Assembly (NCBI RefSeq): GCF_947172395.1
Contig: NC_069095.1
Location: 1,736,001 to 1,800,000 of the forward strand
DNA length: 64,000 nt
Reading direction: 5' to 3'
Source: Bicyclus anynana
Lineage: Eukaryota; Arthropoda; Insecta; Lepidoptera; Nymphalidae
The translations under genes and the position numbers were made by a program. Shown one piece after another: positions 54,423-64,000 of the stretch (position 1 is the stretch's first letter; every line of letters begins with the position of its first letter). Under the pieces are notes generated by a model that was not told the DNA's origin, made no database searches, and saw only the letters and a program-made list of their open reading frames with translations.

Positions 54423-54560
54423 AAAATACAACCGACTTCATAAACATAACAAGTACCTACCAACTAAACTAAAAAGCGAAAAATAACATCACATTACGTT
54501 CTACCTGCTGATCACTTTGAAGGCGGTGCTAACCCGGAATTTCTTCTACGCCCTTTAAAC
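54423..54560 (+). repeat. AACCGACTTC-type repeat fragment
   Basis: ACAACCGACTTCATAAACAT, then ACTAAACTAAAAAGCGAAAA and GCTGATCACTTTGAAGGCGG: a single arm of the structure seen at 39996. Confidence 0.65.
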
Positions 54561-54597
54561 TCTGTTCTTCAACGCAATGCGCGCCTTTTACTGAAAC

Positions 54598-54708
54598 TCA
54601 TCATCATATCAGCCGATGGACGTCCACTGCAGGACATTGGCCTTTGTTAGGGACTTCCAAACATCACGATACTGAGCCAACTGCATCCAGCGAATACCTG
54701 AAACTCAC
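54598..54708 (-). mobile_element. RTE-like LINE, 3' end
   Basis: ATCATCATATCAGCCGATGG, CGTCCACTGCAGGACATTGG and GCATCCAGCGAATACCTG. Confidence 0.65.
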
Positions 54709-55462
54709 TAAATCAATTTCAAGTTCTTCCAAAATTTATTTCAGAAGTCCTTTTCACATTACCCGTCCAAACAGCCGTCTTTACTTGTTTATATAGAAGT
54801 CCTGCTAAAGAAAACAAAACAAACAACGAACAATACACTCTCAAGGTTTCCTTTTCTTAAAGGTCGTTTAAGAAACAAAACCTTTTTTGTTCACCAAATT
54901 TCATAACTTTTCCTTACTTTCTCAGTTAAGTTGGAAAAAAGAATTTCTACATCTTTTATATTTGATTTTGACATTTAGTAAAGGATCTTGTTTTAGTCAT
55001 AATAATTCACATTATACAGCTATTTTCGTATGTTCATACTAGATTTCAGTGCAGGCTACTCCTCGTGAATATGCGGGGGAAATCTGATCAAAAAGCGGAT
55101 CGGATTGAAATAAAACAATAAAACTGAGTCAATTTCAAATTACGTACTGACAACAATAAACTAGAAGTAACATTCGACATAAAAATTAGCACTTTAATGA
55201 GAGTGACTTTTAAAATACCTATATATATATAGCAAGAAACATTTCAAAATCCTAGAAACTTTATTTATCTAGAGAGAAATAGAGCAAAATTGCTAGACAA
55301 ACTTGATATTTTTATCAAGCAATGTTTGCCAAACCATAATGTTTTAAATTATTTGACAATTATGTTTGATTTGATAAGATTTTTGATTTTTTCCAAGGCG
55401 CTATTATCTATAATAATTTCATTTTATAAGGCATATATAATATAAATTCCCAGGCGCTATTA
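54709..55462. other. No gene recognised
   Basis: AT-rich. GGCGCTATTATCTATA occurs at about 55398 and again at 55453, just at the edge of the following element. Confidence 0.45.
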
Positions 55463-56351
55463 TCTATACTAATCTAATAGTATAATATTATAAAGAGGTA
55501 AAGTTTGTAAGTTTGTAAGTTTGTCACATTTTTTAAATGGGGTAATCTTCGGAACTACTGGTCTATTTTATATTGCTATCATATATATTAGCCGAGTTGT
55601 CACAGTTTTTGTCATACAGGTCGGACTGAATTCCTCTTAAACAGACTTATTCGCATGCGCTGCCTTAACTATTGTGTATAATTGAAATTAATGTATGGCT
55701 TTATGTATCTTTAAAAGTTCTACAAAAAAGTCCGCGACACCATATATCTATCTTCTATATATTAGCAGATATAGTACCTTTTGTGTTTTAAAAATTATTA
55801 ATTTTATATACTTAGGTTTACGTCATTATTTATACAACTAAACTTTAATCCTTATTTAAATAAATTATTTAATAATCACAAGGATATTATGAAGATAAGA
55901 TTTGCCCTTTACAGTATCTTAATTTCTTACATAGTTTCGGAGATAATACAAAATTTCTAAAAAACGCTAAATTCCGCTATATGACGCCCGGTGCTTTCAT
56001 TTACGTAGTTCCCGTTCCCGTGTGAATATGGGGATCAAACATAGCCTATGACACTCGCAAATAACGTAGCTTTCTATTGGTAAAACAATTTTCCAAATCG
56101 GTCCAGTAGATCCAGACATTACCTCCTACAACCACACGAACTTTACCTCTTTATTATATTAGCATAGAAGTCTCTATTTCTCTTGGTCATACCACCACTC
56201 GCGAAGGACTGGACCGATCTTGCTAAGGGTAGGAGTAAGATAGAGAAGTTACAGGGTAGGGTAGGGTACGGGTAGGGAAGCGTAGGGGTAGTGTAGGGGT
56301 AGGGTAGGTTTAGGGCCGGGTTTAGGGTAGTGGTAGGGTAGGGGTAGAGGT

Positions 56352-56352
<1 letters not shown>

Positions 56353-56393
<41 letters not shown>

Positions 56394-58352
56394 TTTATTT
56401 CGCCAGAATATGGTACATTTACATAGGTCTTATATTATATTTTAACACATATCCTGCCATAGTTGGCGTGCAAAAGTTAACAGATCATACAAATTAATTT
56501 ACAAATTACAAATTTACAAACAATAAAAATAAAACAAAGTTCAAATTAATTAATGTTAATATAAATGTCAATAAAAAATGTCAATATAAATGTCACTTTT
56601 ATGGTCAATGTCCCTATTTAAATTTTTCATTCATGTAGTCATTGACGCTATAGTACAACTTTTTCATTAATAAATCAAATAATGTCTTCCTAAATTTATT
56701 TACAGCTAATTTTTTTATGTATTCAGGTAGGTGATTGAATAAAGTTACCGCCATGCAGTATACATTTTTGCTGGTAACTTTGTGCCTCTGCATAGGTATA
56801 CATAGCTTGTATTTGTACCTGGTGTTCAAATTTTTTATTGATCTATAGCTTATAAATTGTTCTGGATTTTTTTTTACAAACATACACATTTCGAAAATAT
56901 ATAAGCTAGGTAGTGGCAATACTTTTAAAGATGTGAACAGGGGTCTGCAGCTGTGGAGCATATCCACACCGAAGAGTGCCCTGATACATTTCTTTTGTAC
57001 TCTAAATGCTCTATCACAATCTACCGAGTTTCCCCAAAGTATCAGACCATATCTAAGCAGTGAAGACACATATCCATGGTAGGCCATCAGTGCGGCTTCG
57101 TGAGTAGTTGTTTGTTTGACACGTTTCAGAACATAAACAAACTTTTCTAGTTTACAACATACCCCATGGATGTGAGCTTTCCAGTTACAGAATTTGTCAA
57201 TATTAATACCTAGAAATTTTGTTGATTCTATATTATTAATAACAATGTCATTATATTTGATATTAAGGTCAGTAGCAGTATTATTATATGTTTGAAAATG
57301 TATGTAATTAGTTTTATTTAAGTTGATTTGCAAGTTGTTGTCATTTAGCCAGTCTATTACTTTAGTCAATGAAATGTTAGCTTCTTTTTCAATGTCATGC
57401 TTGTTTTTACATTTAATGATCAATGTAGTATCGTCAGCAAATTGAATACAGTCATGAGATATCGCATCTGGCAAGTCATTAATATATATTGTAAACAATA
57501 GAGGTCCCAAAATACTGCCTTGGGGAACTCCAAAAGCATTATGTCTATATTTAGATAAAATTGGCATCTTTTGTTCCCAACTGTCTTAGTAATCTCTACA
57601 CATTGTTCCCGGTTTTTTAGATAACTTTTAACCCAGTCAAGAGGTTTTCCTCGTATGCCGTACCTGTATAACTTTTCCAATAATAAACTGTGGGACACGA
57701 AATCAAAAGCCTTTGTCATGTCCAGAAATAATGCCAGGGGATATATTTTATTACTAAAACATTCTGTTACATTTTTTATTAAAGAAAAGCAAGCTAAAGT
57801 TGTCGAGCTATCTTTTCTAAAACCATATTGTGTATTTTTTAGTAAATTAAATGTGTTAAGATAATGATATATTTTGTTATTCATAATCTTCTCAAATACT
57901 TTAGATAAAATTGGTATAAGTGTGATTGGTCTATAGTTCTGAAGCAATTGTTTATCACCTTTTTTAAATATGGGTTTCACAACAGATTTTTTTAATTTTG
58001 TTGGGAACATTCCTTGTTCGAATGATAGGTTCACTAAATAAGTAATCGGGTATGCTAGGACTAGTGCGCATTCTTTTAATACTGTAGTGTTAATCATATC
58101 GTAACCTACTGATTTTGTGTTTTTTAGTGATTTTATAATTTTTATTATATCTAATTCATTAATAGGTGTCAAATATAGACTCGTATTATGATTAGGTATC
58201 CTGACTACATTAGCGGAATCATTAATCGTATTTGTATTTTTGTTAGTCAAATTAATAAAATAATTATTAAAATGTTCACATAAAGCGTCAGGATCTGTCT
58301 GCACTTCTCCATCTACTAAGATTTCGTCAATTTCATGTTTCACGGTATCGTA
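56353..58352 (-). mobile_element. Jockey/CR1-like LINE, 5'-truncated
   Basis: Insertion of about 2.0 kb with its 3' end at the left, tailed by a (TTGA)n run of about 10 units (56353-56395). It is flanked by a perfect 56-bp direct repeat (56297-56352 and 58353-58408). Only the RT half of ORF2 and the 3' UTR remain. Confidence 0.85.
56614..58343 (-). pseudogene. LINE ORF2 reverse transcriptase, frameshifted
   Basis: The frame from 58343 to about 57590 covers the linker and RT fingers/palm: LKNTKSVGYDMINTTVLKEC, SVVKPIFKKGDKQLLQNYRP, QYGFRKDSSTT, and the first catalytic aspartate in LFLDMTKAFDFVSH. A one-base shift at about 57575-57600 moves the rest into a second frame (to 56614): GVPQGSILGPLLF, the catalytic FADDTTL box, and a C-terminal domain with QKKCIRALFGVD. 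All RT motifs are present but split between frames; the endonuclease is missing. It is otherwise little damaged, so insertion was probably recent. Jockey versus CR1 clade is not settled. Confidence 0.85.
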
Positions 58353-58738
58353 GGGTAGGGTAGGTTTAGGGCCGGGTTTAGGGTAGTGGTAGGGTAGGGG
58401 TAGAGGTAGGGTAGTGATAGGGTAGAGGTACGGGTAGGATAGGGAAGTGATAGGGTAGGGGTAGGATAGGCGTGAGATAGGGGTATGGGTGGGATAGGGG
58501 TAGGAAAGGGATAGGGTACGGGGAGGGTAGGGTAGGATGGGGGTAGGGGTAGGATGGGGGTAGGGTGTAGGTAAGGTAGGGGTATGGTAGGAGTAGGTTT
58601 GTTGGGTAGGGTAAGGGTAGGGGGGGTAGGGGTAAGGTAGGGTAGGGTAGGGTAGGGGTAGGGTAGATGTAGGGGTTGGGTAGGGTTGGGGTAGTGGTAG
58701 GGTAGGGTAGGGGTAGTAGTAAAGTTGACATCGAAATT
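58349..58738 (+). repeat. GGGTAGGGG-type G-rich minisatellite
   Basis: About 390 bp of the same irregular G-rich units as at 11911. The Pro/Tyr/Leu-rich frame on the minus strand (58378-58731) is a repeat artefact. Confidence 0.85.
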
Positions 58739-58768
58739 TACGCGGACGAAGTCGCGGGCGTCCGCTAG

Positions 58769-60144
58769 TCTATAATAATTTTATAAGGTTTCCAGTGACA
58801 AAATTGGTTTGTTTTACTATTTGTGTCAAATACAAAAAGGTTTTTACTTGTAACATAGCGGGAAACGTTTAAGTAATTTCCCAAGTTAGACACTCCTGAG
58901 GGCACAGCGCAGCCCTGTCAAGGGCTCGCACTGGGGGAAGGATCCCCTTATAAATTGCCTCGCTATCTAAATCTCAGAGATAAGTGCGCCTGAACTTTCC
59001 AATTTCGCTACACATCAATAACAGTGACACTGGCTTCGGGGGTAACAAATCAAAAATCCGCAAAAACTTTATACGAGCGTGCGTGACTGCTAGATAAGTT
59101 GATTGGGGAAAAATGGGAAATGTCAACCCAAATCCACTATGGCGCAACGGAATAAATAACGTAGTTCTAATCGGTAGCGTCCATACAGTTTAAAACGAGG
59201 GTGTGCAGTTCAAAATTTGCCAGCTATAAGTTATATGGAGCAGTTTGTTATTTTTAAAGAAAAGATTTTTAGTATTTTTAATTATTTAGATTTTTAGTAC
59301 CTATTTAGTAGCTACATCGATAGTGAAACCAATAATCTTCTTTTTCATGTCTGTCTCACCGGCGTGATTGCTTGATACAAGTAAATTGATTGGGTAAATG
59401 GAAAAACCGAAATCCAGTATAATGCAACGAAATAAATATAATATAAATAATATAACATAAATAATATGCTCTATAGATACTAACTAGGCTGTGAGAATAA
59501 TATCTATTAAGTATTTTCACTTATTATGGTTATTTTGGTTGTGTTTTCAGAATGAATTGTCTATATGAATGTAAATGAATGTTTTATTTGAATGTGAATA
59601 AGTTTCTGAATGTATGAGTGTGTTGTGAATAAACATTATTCACATGCGCTTTTTAGTCGTCGTTCTCAATGGAGATTACAACCATTGTATTTCTTGTAAA
59701 TATTTTTTTTAACTTTCAGTTTTAGATATTTTAATTTAATTATTTACAGTCCACTTTAGTTATATATTTAATTGTAGTGCTTAAATGAATGTTAGTGTTA
59801 ATAGACTATAAATTCGTCGTTGTTATTTTGTAAAAACTTTTTTCCTATAATCAAGTATTGCAAGGAATAAAATGTTCAACAAACAACGTTTTCCAATTTA
59901 AACAACATTTATTTGACCAACGTGGGGTATATTTATTTCCGAAATTCAGGTTAAGCTCACATCGATCCCCGTACGTCGCGCGAGCGATGCCTTTCATTAT
60001 AAAATGCACGTTTCATTTAAACATGTACGTACCAGTTGTAATTAATTAAAGGCGAGTGTTACTAAAGTGCAAATGTGCAATCATCCGCTTGTGATGTTTA
60101 ATTTTACCGGCGAATTGGTGAAGGTATTTAATTATTTATTAGTA
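58769..60144. other. No gene recognised
   Basis: Mostly AT-rich unique-looking sequence, GC-richer at 58885-59050. Open frames at 59858-60049 and 60067-60252 lack domains; the latter ends in a Helitron-like fragment. Confidence 0.4.
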
Positions 60145-60238
60145 GCCGACGCCCCGCGATTTCACCTGCGTAGTTCCCGTTTCCATGGGAACGCGGAGAT
60201 AAAACATAGCCTAACACTCGCAAATACTGTGGAAAGCA
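60145..60238 (-). mobile_element. Short Helitron-like element, partial
   Basis: AGCCGACGCCCCGCGATTTC, GCGGAGATAAAACATAGCCT and CACTCGCAAATA; no 5' end. Confidence 0.55.
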
Positions 60239-60557
60239 ATGGTGAGATCTGAGTTAGGCCGCGTTTGCCTAAAAAATTTTTAAGTGGTCGGAAAGTCACA
60301 CTTCGAAAGGACTATTTTAACTATTTAAGTTAGGGACTATTTCCATCTCCATTTTTTTTATATAATCAAACTTGGAGCTAGAAGCATGTTTAGATATAGA
60401 TTTATTTGTCTCTGTCATATAACGGGTATGTAAAATACATGAAAATAAAATAGTTACGGCGTCCCACACAGAAGGAGAGAAGACGTTTTTTGACGCTGCA
60501 CTGGCTGAAAGTCTCGTAAGAGATTTTTTAGGCCTCCTAACGCTGTCAACGTGTTAA

Positions 60558-60620
<63 letters not shown>
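60558..60620. repeat. (CAT)21 microsatellite
   Basis: 63 bp uninterrupted; it is the tail of the adjoining LINE copy. Confidence 0.95.
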
Positions 60621-61010
60621 ATCAGCCGATGGACGACCACTGCAGGACATAGGCCTTTTGTAGGGTCTTCCAAACATTACGACACTGAGATACCTGCATC
60701 CAGCGAATCCCTGCAACTCGCTTGATGTCGTCAGTCCACCTGATGGGGGGTCGACTGCGCTTTCTAGTGCAAGGTCACCGTTCCAGCACTTTGGGACCCC
60801 AACGGCCATCTGCTCTTCGAACTATGTAGCCCATTGCCACTTGAGCTTTGCAACTCGTTAAGCTATGTCGGTGACTTTGGTTCTTCGATCACGCAGAGAT
60901 ACTCCTAACATACCTCGTTCCATCGCCCGCTATGTGACTCTAAGCCTTCTTAAGAGGCTTATAGTTAGCGACCAAGTCTCGGAACCACAGACATACACAA
61001 CCATAGGCCA
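60558..61010 (-). mobile_element. RTE-like LINE, 3' end with (ATG)21 tail
   Basis: On the minus strand a frame encodes YKRPMSCSGRPSADMMMM-type residues at the end, preceded in shifted frames by VRRADGRWGPKVLERW and AGIRWMQVSQC, the C-terminus of RTE-clade ORFs. The 3' tail is 21 CAT units on the + strand (60558-60620). 5' truncated, frame broken. Confidence 0.78.
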
Positions 61011-61179
61011 TCGGTGTTAACATAATGTATAGAACAATATAAATATGGTATATGGTATTTACGATGAGCAATCCATTAGCAATGAAGTATGTAATGCAGC
61101 CGCGGACCGTGTCGGCGCATTCAAATGACCCGCGGTCCTGCAATATCCATAACTACCTACTTGTTATACGATCATGGAA

Positions 61180-61500
61180 ATTATTATGTTTTTGCATGCA
61201 TGGGATCTTTTCAATCTAGTCCCTCCAACCCCATTCTACCACAGAACAGCGAGACACCGTGCAAATTGGCATCCTTTTGTTGTCGATGTGCAGTCGACTC
61301 GCACAAAACGTTTCGCATCGATGATTCTAATAAGAACAGCGATGATGTGGAATGCCCTTCCGGCTTCTGTGTTTCCTAACACTGATTTGTGCATCTTCAA
61401 GACAAGAGTGAATAGGCATTTTCTAGGCAAGCGCGCTCCAACCTAGATCTCATCATTGCTTTCCACCAGGCATGATTGTAGTCAAGCGCAAGTCTATTAT
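61180..61500 (+). mobile_element. LINE ORF2 3' end (same family as 20050-21240)
   Basis: The frame reads PPTPFYHRTARHRANWHPFV, TRTKRFASMILIRTAMMWNA, LPASVFPNTD and FKTRVNRHFLGKRAPT then stop, a C-terminus common in lepidopteran Jockey-like elements. The 3' UTR follows. Confidence 0.75.
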
Positions 61501-61649
61501 GAATTTAAAAAAAAATGTATTTTTGTAACTGATAAGGCAAAGCCGAAAGGAAATTATATAATTGTACAGTCTAAATACTCATATAATAGATCTAGTAAGT
61601 TTTTATTCAAGTAGGTATATACTTAAAATGTCAGCGTTTACCCTTAACT

Positions 61650-61829
61650 AACCGACGCCCCGCGGTTTTACCAGCGTAGTTCCCATGAGAATACGGAGAT
61701 ATAATTTAGCCCATGCCACTCACAAATAACGTGGCTTTCTAGTGGCAAAAGAATTTTCAAAATCGGTTCAGAAGATCCACAGATTATTACAATACCACAA
61801 TCTTTACCTCTTCGTAATATTTGTATAGA
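61650..61829 (-). mobile_element. Short Helitron-like element
   Basis: Starts TAACCGACGCCCCGCGGTTT, has CACAAATAACGTGGCTTTCT and CAGAAGATCCACAGATTATT, and ends AATATTTGTATAGA. Confidence 0.68.
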
Positions 61830-61892
61830 TGTAAGTATAGATTTCCATAGATTAGTGTTATATATAGGTAGTTTACTTTATTTTATTTTTAA

Positions 61893-62092
61893 TCTATACT
61901 AATATTAGGTATAAAGCTGAAAAGTTTGTTTGTTTGATTGAACGCGCTAATCTCAGGAACTACTGGACCGATTTGAAAAATTCTTTCAGTGTTAGATAGC
62001 CCATTTATCGAGGAAGGCTATAGACTATATATTATCCCCGTATTCCTACGAAAACGGGAACCACGCGGGAAAAACCGCGCGGCGTCAGCTAG
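61893..62092 (+). mobile_element. Short Helitron-like element, complete (tandem copy 1)
   Basis: TCTATACTAATATTAGGTAT at the 5' end, body GAACTACTGGACCGATTTGA, 3' end CGCGCGGCGTCAGCTAG; 200 bp. Confidence 0.82.
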
Positions 62093-62257
62093 TCTATACT
62101 AATATTACGTGCTAATCTCAGGAACTACTGGTCCGATTAGAAAAAATCTTTCAGTGTTAGATAGCCCATTTATCGAGGAAGGCTATAGACTATATATTAT
62201 CCCCGTATTCCTACAGGAACGGGAACCACACAGGCGAAACCGCGCGTTGTCAGCTAG
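62093..62257 (+). mobile_element. Short Helitron-like element, complete (tandem copy 2)
   Basis: Starts TCTATACTAATATTACGTGC immediately after copy 1 and ends GTCAGCTAG followed by T; 165 bp. It lacks the GTTTGTTTG stretch of copy 1. Confidence 0.82.
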
Positions 62258-62705
62258 TTCTTGATACTTTTATCAAAAACGGATCTTATTATGATCATAA
62301 AGCTAAATACACAATAATTTCTGTGCACCTAAATACACAATAACACTAATATGCCTATTCTGATTGCATAATGGATTTGTATTATTGTGATTTTAGTTCC
62401 GCCGCATGATCTTCGCGGTCGAGTTGCCGCGCTGAATGCCGGCTGAATTGATTACTGCTGTTTGACACATTTGTGTGGAGCTGCCCACCTGAATACACGT
62501 CGGAATTGATTGCATGTTTGTTTGTACCTTCAACTTTGACCTTCCAACTCTATCTGATAATTTTATCATTATAAATCTATTTGAATGACCTATATGATGA
62601 TAAGGCCAGACCTCGCTCCTTAGTAGAAACCCTTTTCCACCTAGTTTTCACTTAGGACTCATTACTCAGCTTCTATCGAGGTTGGCGGGCTATATTTATT
62701 ATTTA
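62258..62705. other. No gene recognised
   Basis: Mixed composition, no domains; AATACACAATAA-type duplication at about 62308-62342. Confidence 0.4.
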
Positions 62706-63048
62706 CTAGCCGACGCCCGCGACTTCGTCCGCGTGGAACTCGATGTAAACTTTCAACTACCCCGATCCTACCCCTACCCTACCCCTAGCTTACCCCTACC
62801 CTACTCCTACCTACCCCTACCCAACTTTACTGGTTGATTTTTTACACCTTGTGTCCGAAAAACCCAAATATCTTACGGAACCCTATTTTTTTCCAAAATA
62901 AAATTTAGCCTATGTTACTTGTGGATAATGTAGCTTTCAAATGGTGAAAGAATTTTTAAAATCGGTCCAGTAGTTTTTGAGCCTATTCATTACAATCAAA
63001 CAAACAAACAAACAAACAAAGTTTTCCTCTTTATAATATTAGTATAGA
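62706..63048 (-). mobile_element. Helitron-like element with C-rich array, complete
   Basis: Left end CTAGCCGACGCCCGCGACTT (3' hairpin reversed), CTACCCCTACC array at 62755-62822, (CAAA)n at 62996-63019, and right end CTTTATAATATTAGTATAGA at 63048. At 343 bp it is the shortest copy with both ends and a short G-rich array. Confidence 0.82.
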
Positions 63049-63589
63049 TTACTTAGGTTTAAAATACGGGGATAATTTTGTATGGGTGTTCAAACAGATT
63101 ACAATTAAGTAAATCTTTATAACTTAAGCTTATACTTCTTATAATAAAAAAAGTCACACATTACATGTGACTGAATAGTCACATGCATGTGACAATGTAT
63201 AATTATGATTGTTCATATAATTACATAACATAACTTTTCATTCCTTATGTAGTTTTTAAACTTTATTTATGTTATTTATGCATGTTCATATTGAGGTAAT
63301 TTTCCCAAATACTAAATGTATATCCCTCGAATCATAATTTTTCCAGGTACCAGCTACCGCCATATTTATCATGCCGCCAAGGCAGCATTGCCTTAAGTGT
63401 ATAGTTTCCGGTGAAATTACAGGTACAATAGGCTTAACGCTTCAGACATAGAACGCGTTATAGGATGTGTCGCTTGCATGCACTGTGAAGTGGTGCTTTG
63501 TTATAGCGATGGTTTTCCTCTTAGCGACAGGTTAGCTTCAAATTGGCCTTCTATATACTAATACTAATACTACTAATACTAATACTAAA
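63049..63589. other. No gene recognised
   Basis: AT-rich; (TAATAC)n-like run at about 63559-63586. Confidence 0.4.
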
Positions 63590-63619
63590 CTATGACCCGC
63601 GGTTTCACCCGCGTATCGT

Positions 63620-64000
63620 ATTCGCGTATAGACGTCCACTGCTGGACATAGGCCTCTTCTTCTTCTTTCTTCTGGGTCATTTCCGTACTTGGCCATGTGA
63701 TTGGCTGTTGGACCTCCCTCGTCCCTCGGTGTAGGTTTTCGCTGGATTCACTCCATCCAGCCGAGCTCGCTCCAGAAACTTAGCAGGCCGCCCAGGTCGC
63801 CGATAGCCTTATGGAGTGTCGCTGAGGACATAGGCATCTTACATGGACCTCCACATACAACGGTTTAGAGAAGCCAGCATCCAGCGGCTTCCTACAATCC
63901 GCTTGATGTCCTCGGTCCACCTAGTGGGAGTCGACGAACACTGCGCTTTCCGGTGCGGGGTCGCTATTCCATATTTTATCCCCGTACTGCCACGGAATAA
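63620..64000 (-). mobile_element. RTE-like LINE 3' ends, two pieces, cut by window edge
   Basis: ACGTCCACTGCTGGACATAG at about 63630 is one terminus. A second copy starts near 63815 (GCTGAGGACATAGGCATCTT) and continues through CAGCATCCAGCGGCTTCCTA and CCGCTTGATGTCCTCGGTCC to GGTGCGGGGTCGC near 63963. Confidence 0.62.

Larger units (their letters stand above)
55463..58768 (+). mobile_element. Helitron-like element with nested LINE, 3.3 kb
   Basis: 5' end TCTATACTAATCTAATAGTA (a small duplication within the usual end), GTAAGTTT repeats, an inverted short Helitron-like copy at about 55985-56165, G-rich array 56222-56352 and 58349-58730, 3' hairpin and CTAG at 58765-58768. The LINE at 56353-58352 splits the array. 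Without it the element is about 1.3 kb, close kin of 11077-12698. Confidence 0.82.

Noticed and set aside
56614..58343. Host reverse transcriptase gene
   Set aside because: 5'-truncated, frameshifted LINE with a simple-repeat tail and flanking direct repeat.
58378..58731. Proline-rich 117-aa protein
   Set aside because: It is the complement of the G-rich minisatellite; low complexity and no start or domain evidence.
60546..60809. Poly-methionine protein
   Set aside because: Translation of the (CAT)21 tail and C-terminal remnant of an RTE-like LINE.

Overview
This window looks like nuclear DNA of a moth or butterfly (Lepidoptera). It has two multi-exon genes of the Takeout/juvenile-hormone-binding-protein (JHBP) superfamily, one nuclear tRNA-Leu gene, and a very dense load of repeats of lepidopteran type: several tRNA-derived SINE families, many short elements with Helitron-like ends (5' TCTATACTAATATTATAAAG, 3' hairpin plus CTAG), RTE-like LINE 3' ends followed by ATG/ATC microsatellites, and Jockey/CR1-like LINE fragments. 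Nothing suggests a bacterial, viral or organellar origin. I could not run searches, so family names rest on motifs and termini read by eye.

Layout. 1-21,600: tRNA-Leu(TAA) at 91-173, then repeats only: SINE copies, Helitron-like copies (including a 1.6-kb one at 11,077-12,698 carrying a long GGGTAGGGG array), a TIR element with a nested LINE end (6,101-6,984), RTE ends, and a decayed LINE reverse transcriptase (about 20,050-21,240). 21,631-37,145: a tandem pair of Takeout/JHBP-like genes, both on the + strand. Gene 1 has exons 21733-21796, 23933-24152, 25191-25321, 26937-27089 and 28715-28866 (239 aa). Gene 2 has exons 30711-30783, 32157-32376, 33188-33318, 35252-35404 and 36994-37145 (242 aa). 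Exons 2-5 have identical lengths (220, 131, 153 and 152 nt) and identical intron phases, so they are products of a tandem duplication. Each gene has a TATA box about 30 nt upstream of an arthropod-type initiator. Their introns are full of transposons, and intron 2 of gene 2 holds a decayed fragment of its own exon 2.

37,200-64,000: again repeats only. Notable are a 131-bp-arm inverted repeat (39,996-40,345), a 52-nt poly(A) run, a 5'-truncated Jockey/CR1-like LINE (56,353-58,352) inserted into the G-rich array of a Helitron-like element and flanked by a perfect 56-bp direct repeat, and two Helitron-like copies abutting head to tail at 62,092/62,093.

The two genes are probably secreted carriers of small hydrophobic ligands, as known for Takeout proteins. 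They share architecture and orientation, but each has its own promoter. No previously undescribed multi-gene system is visible; the unusual material is the structure of the repeats and the exon fragment.
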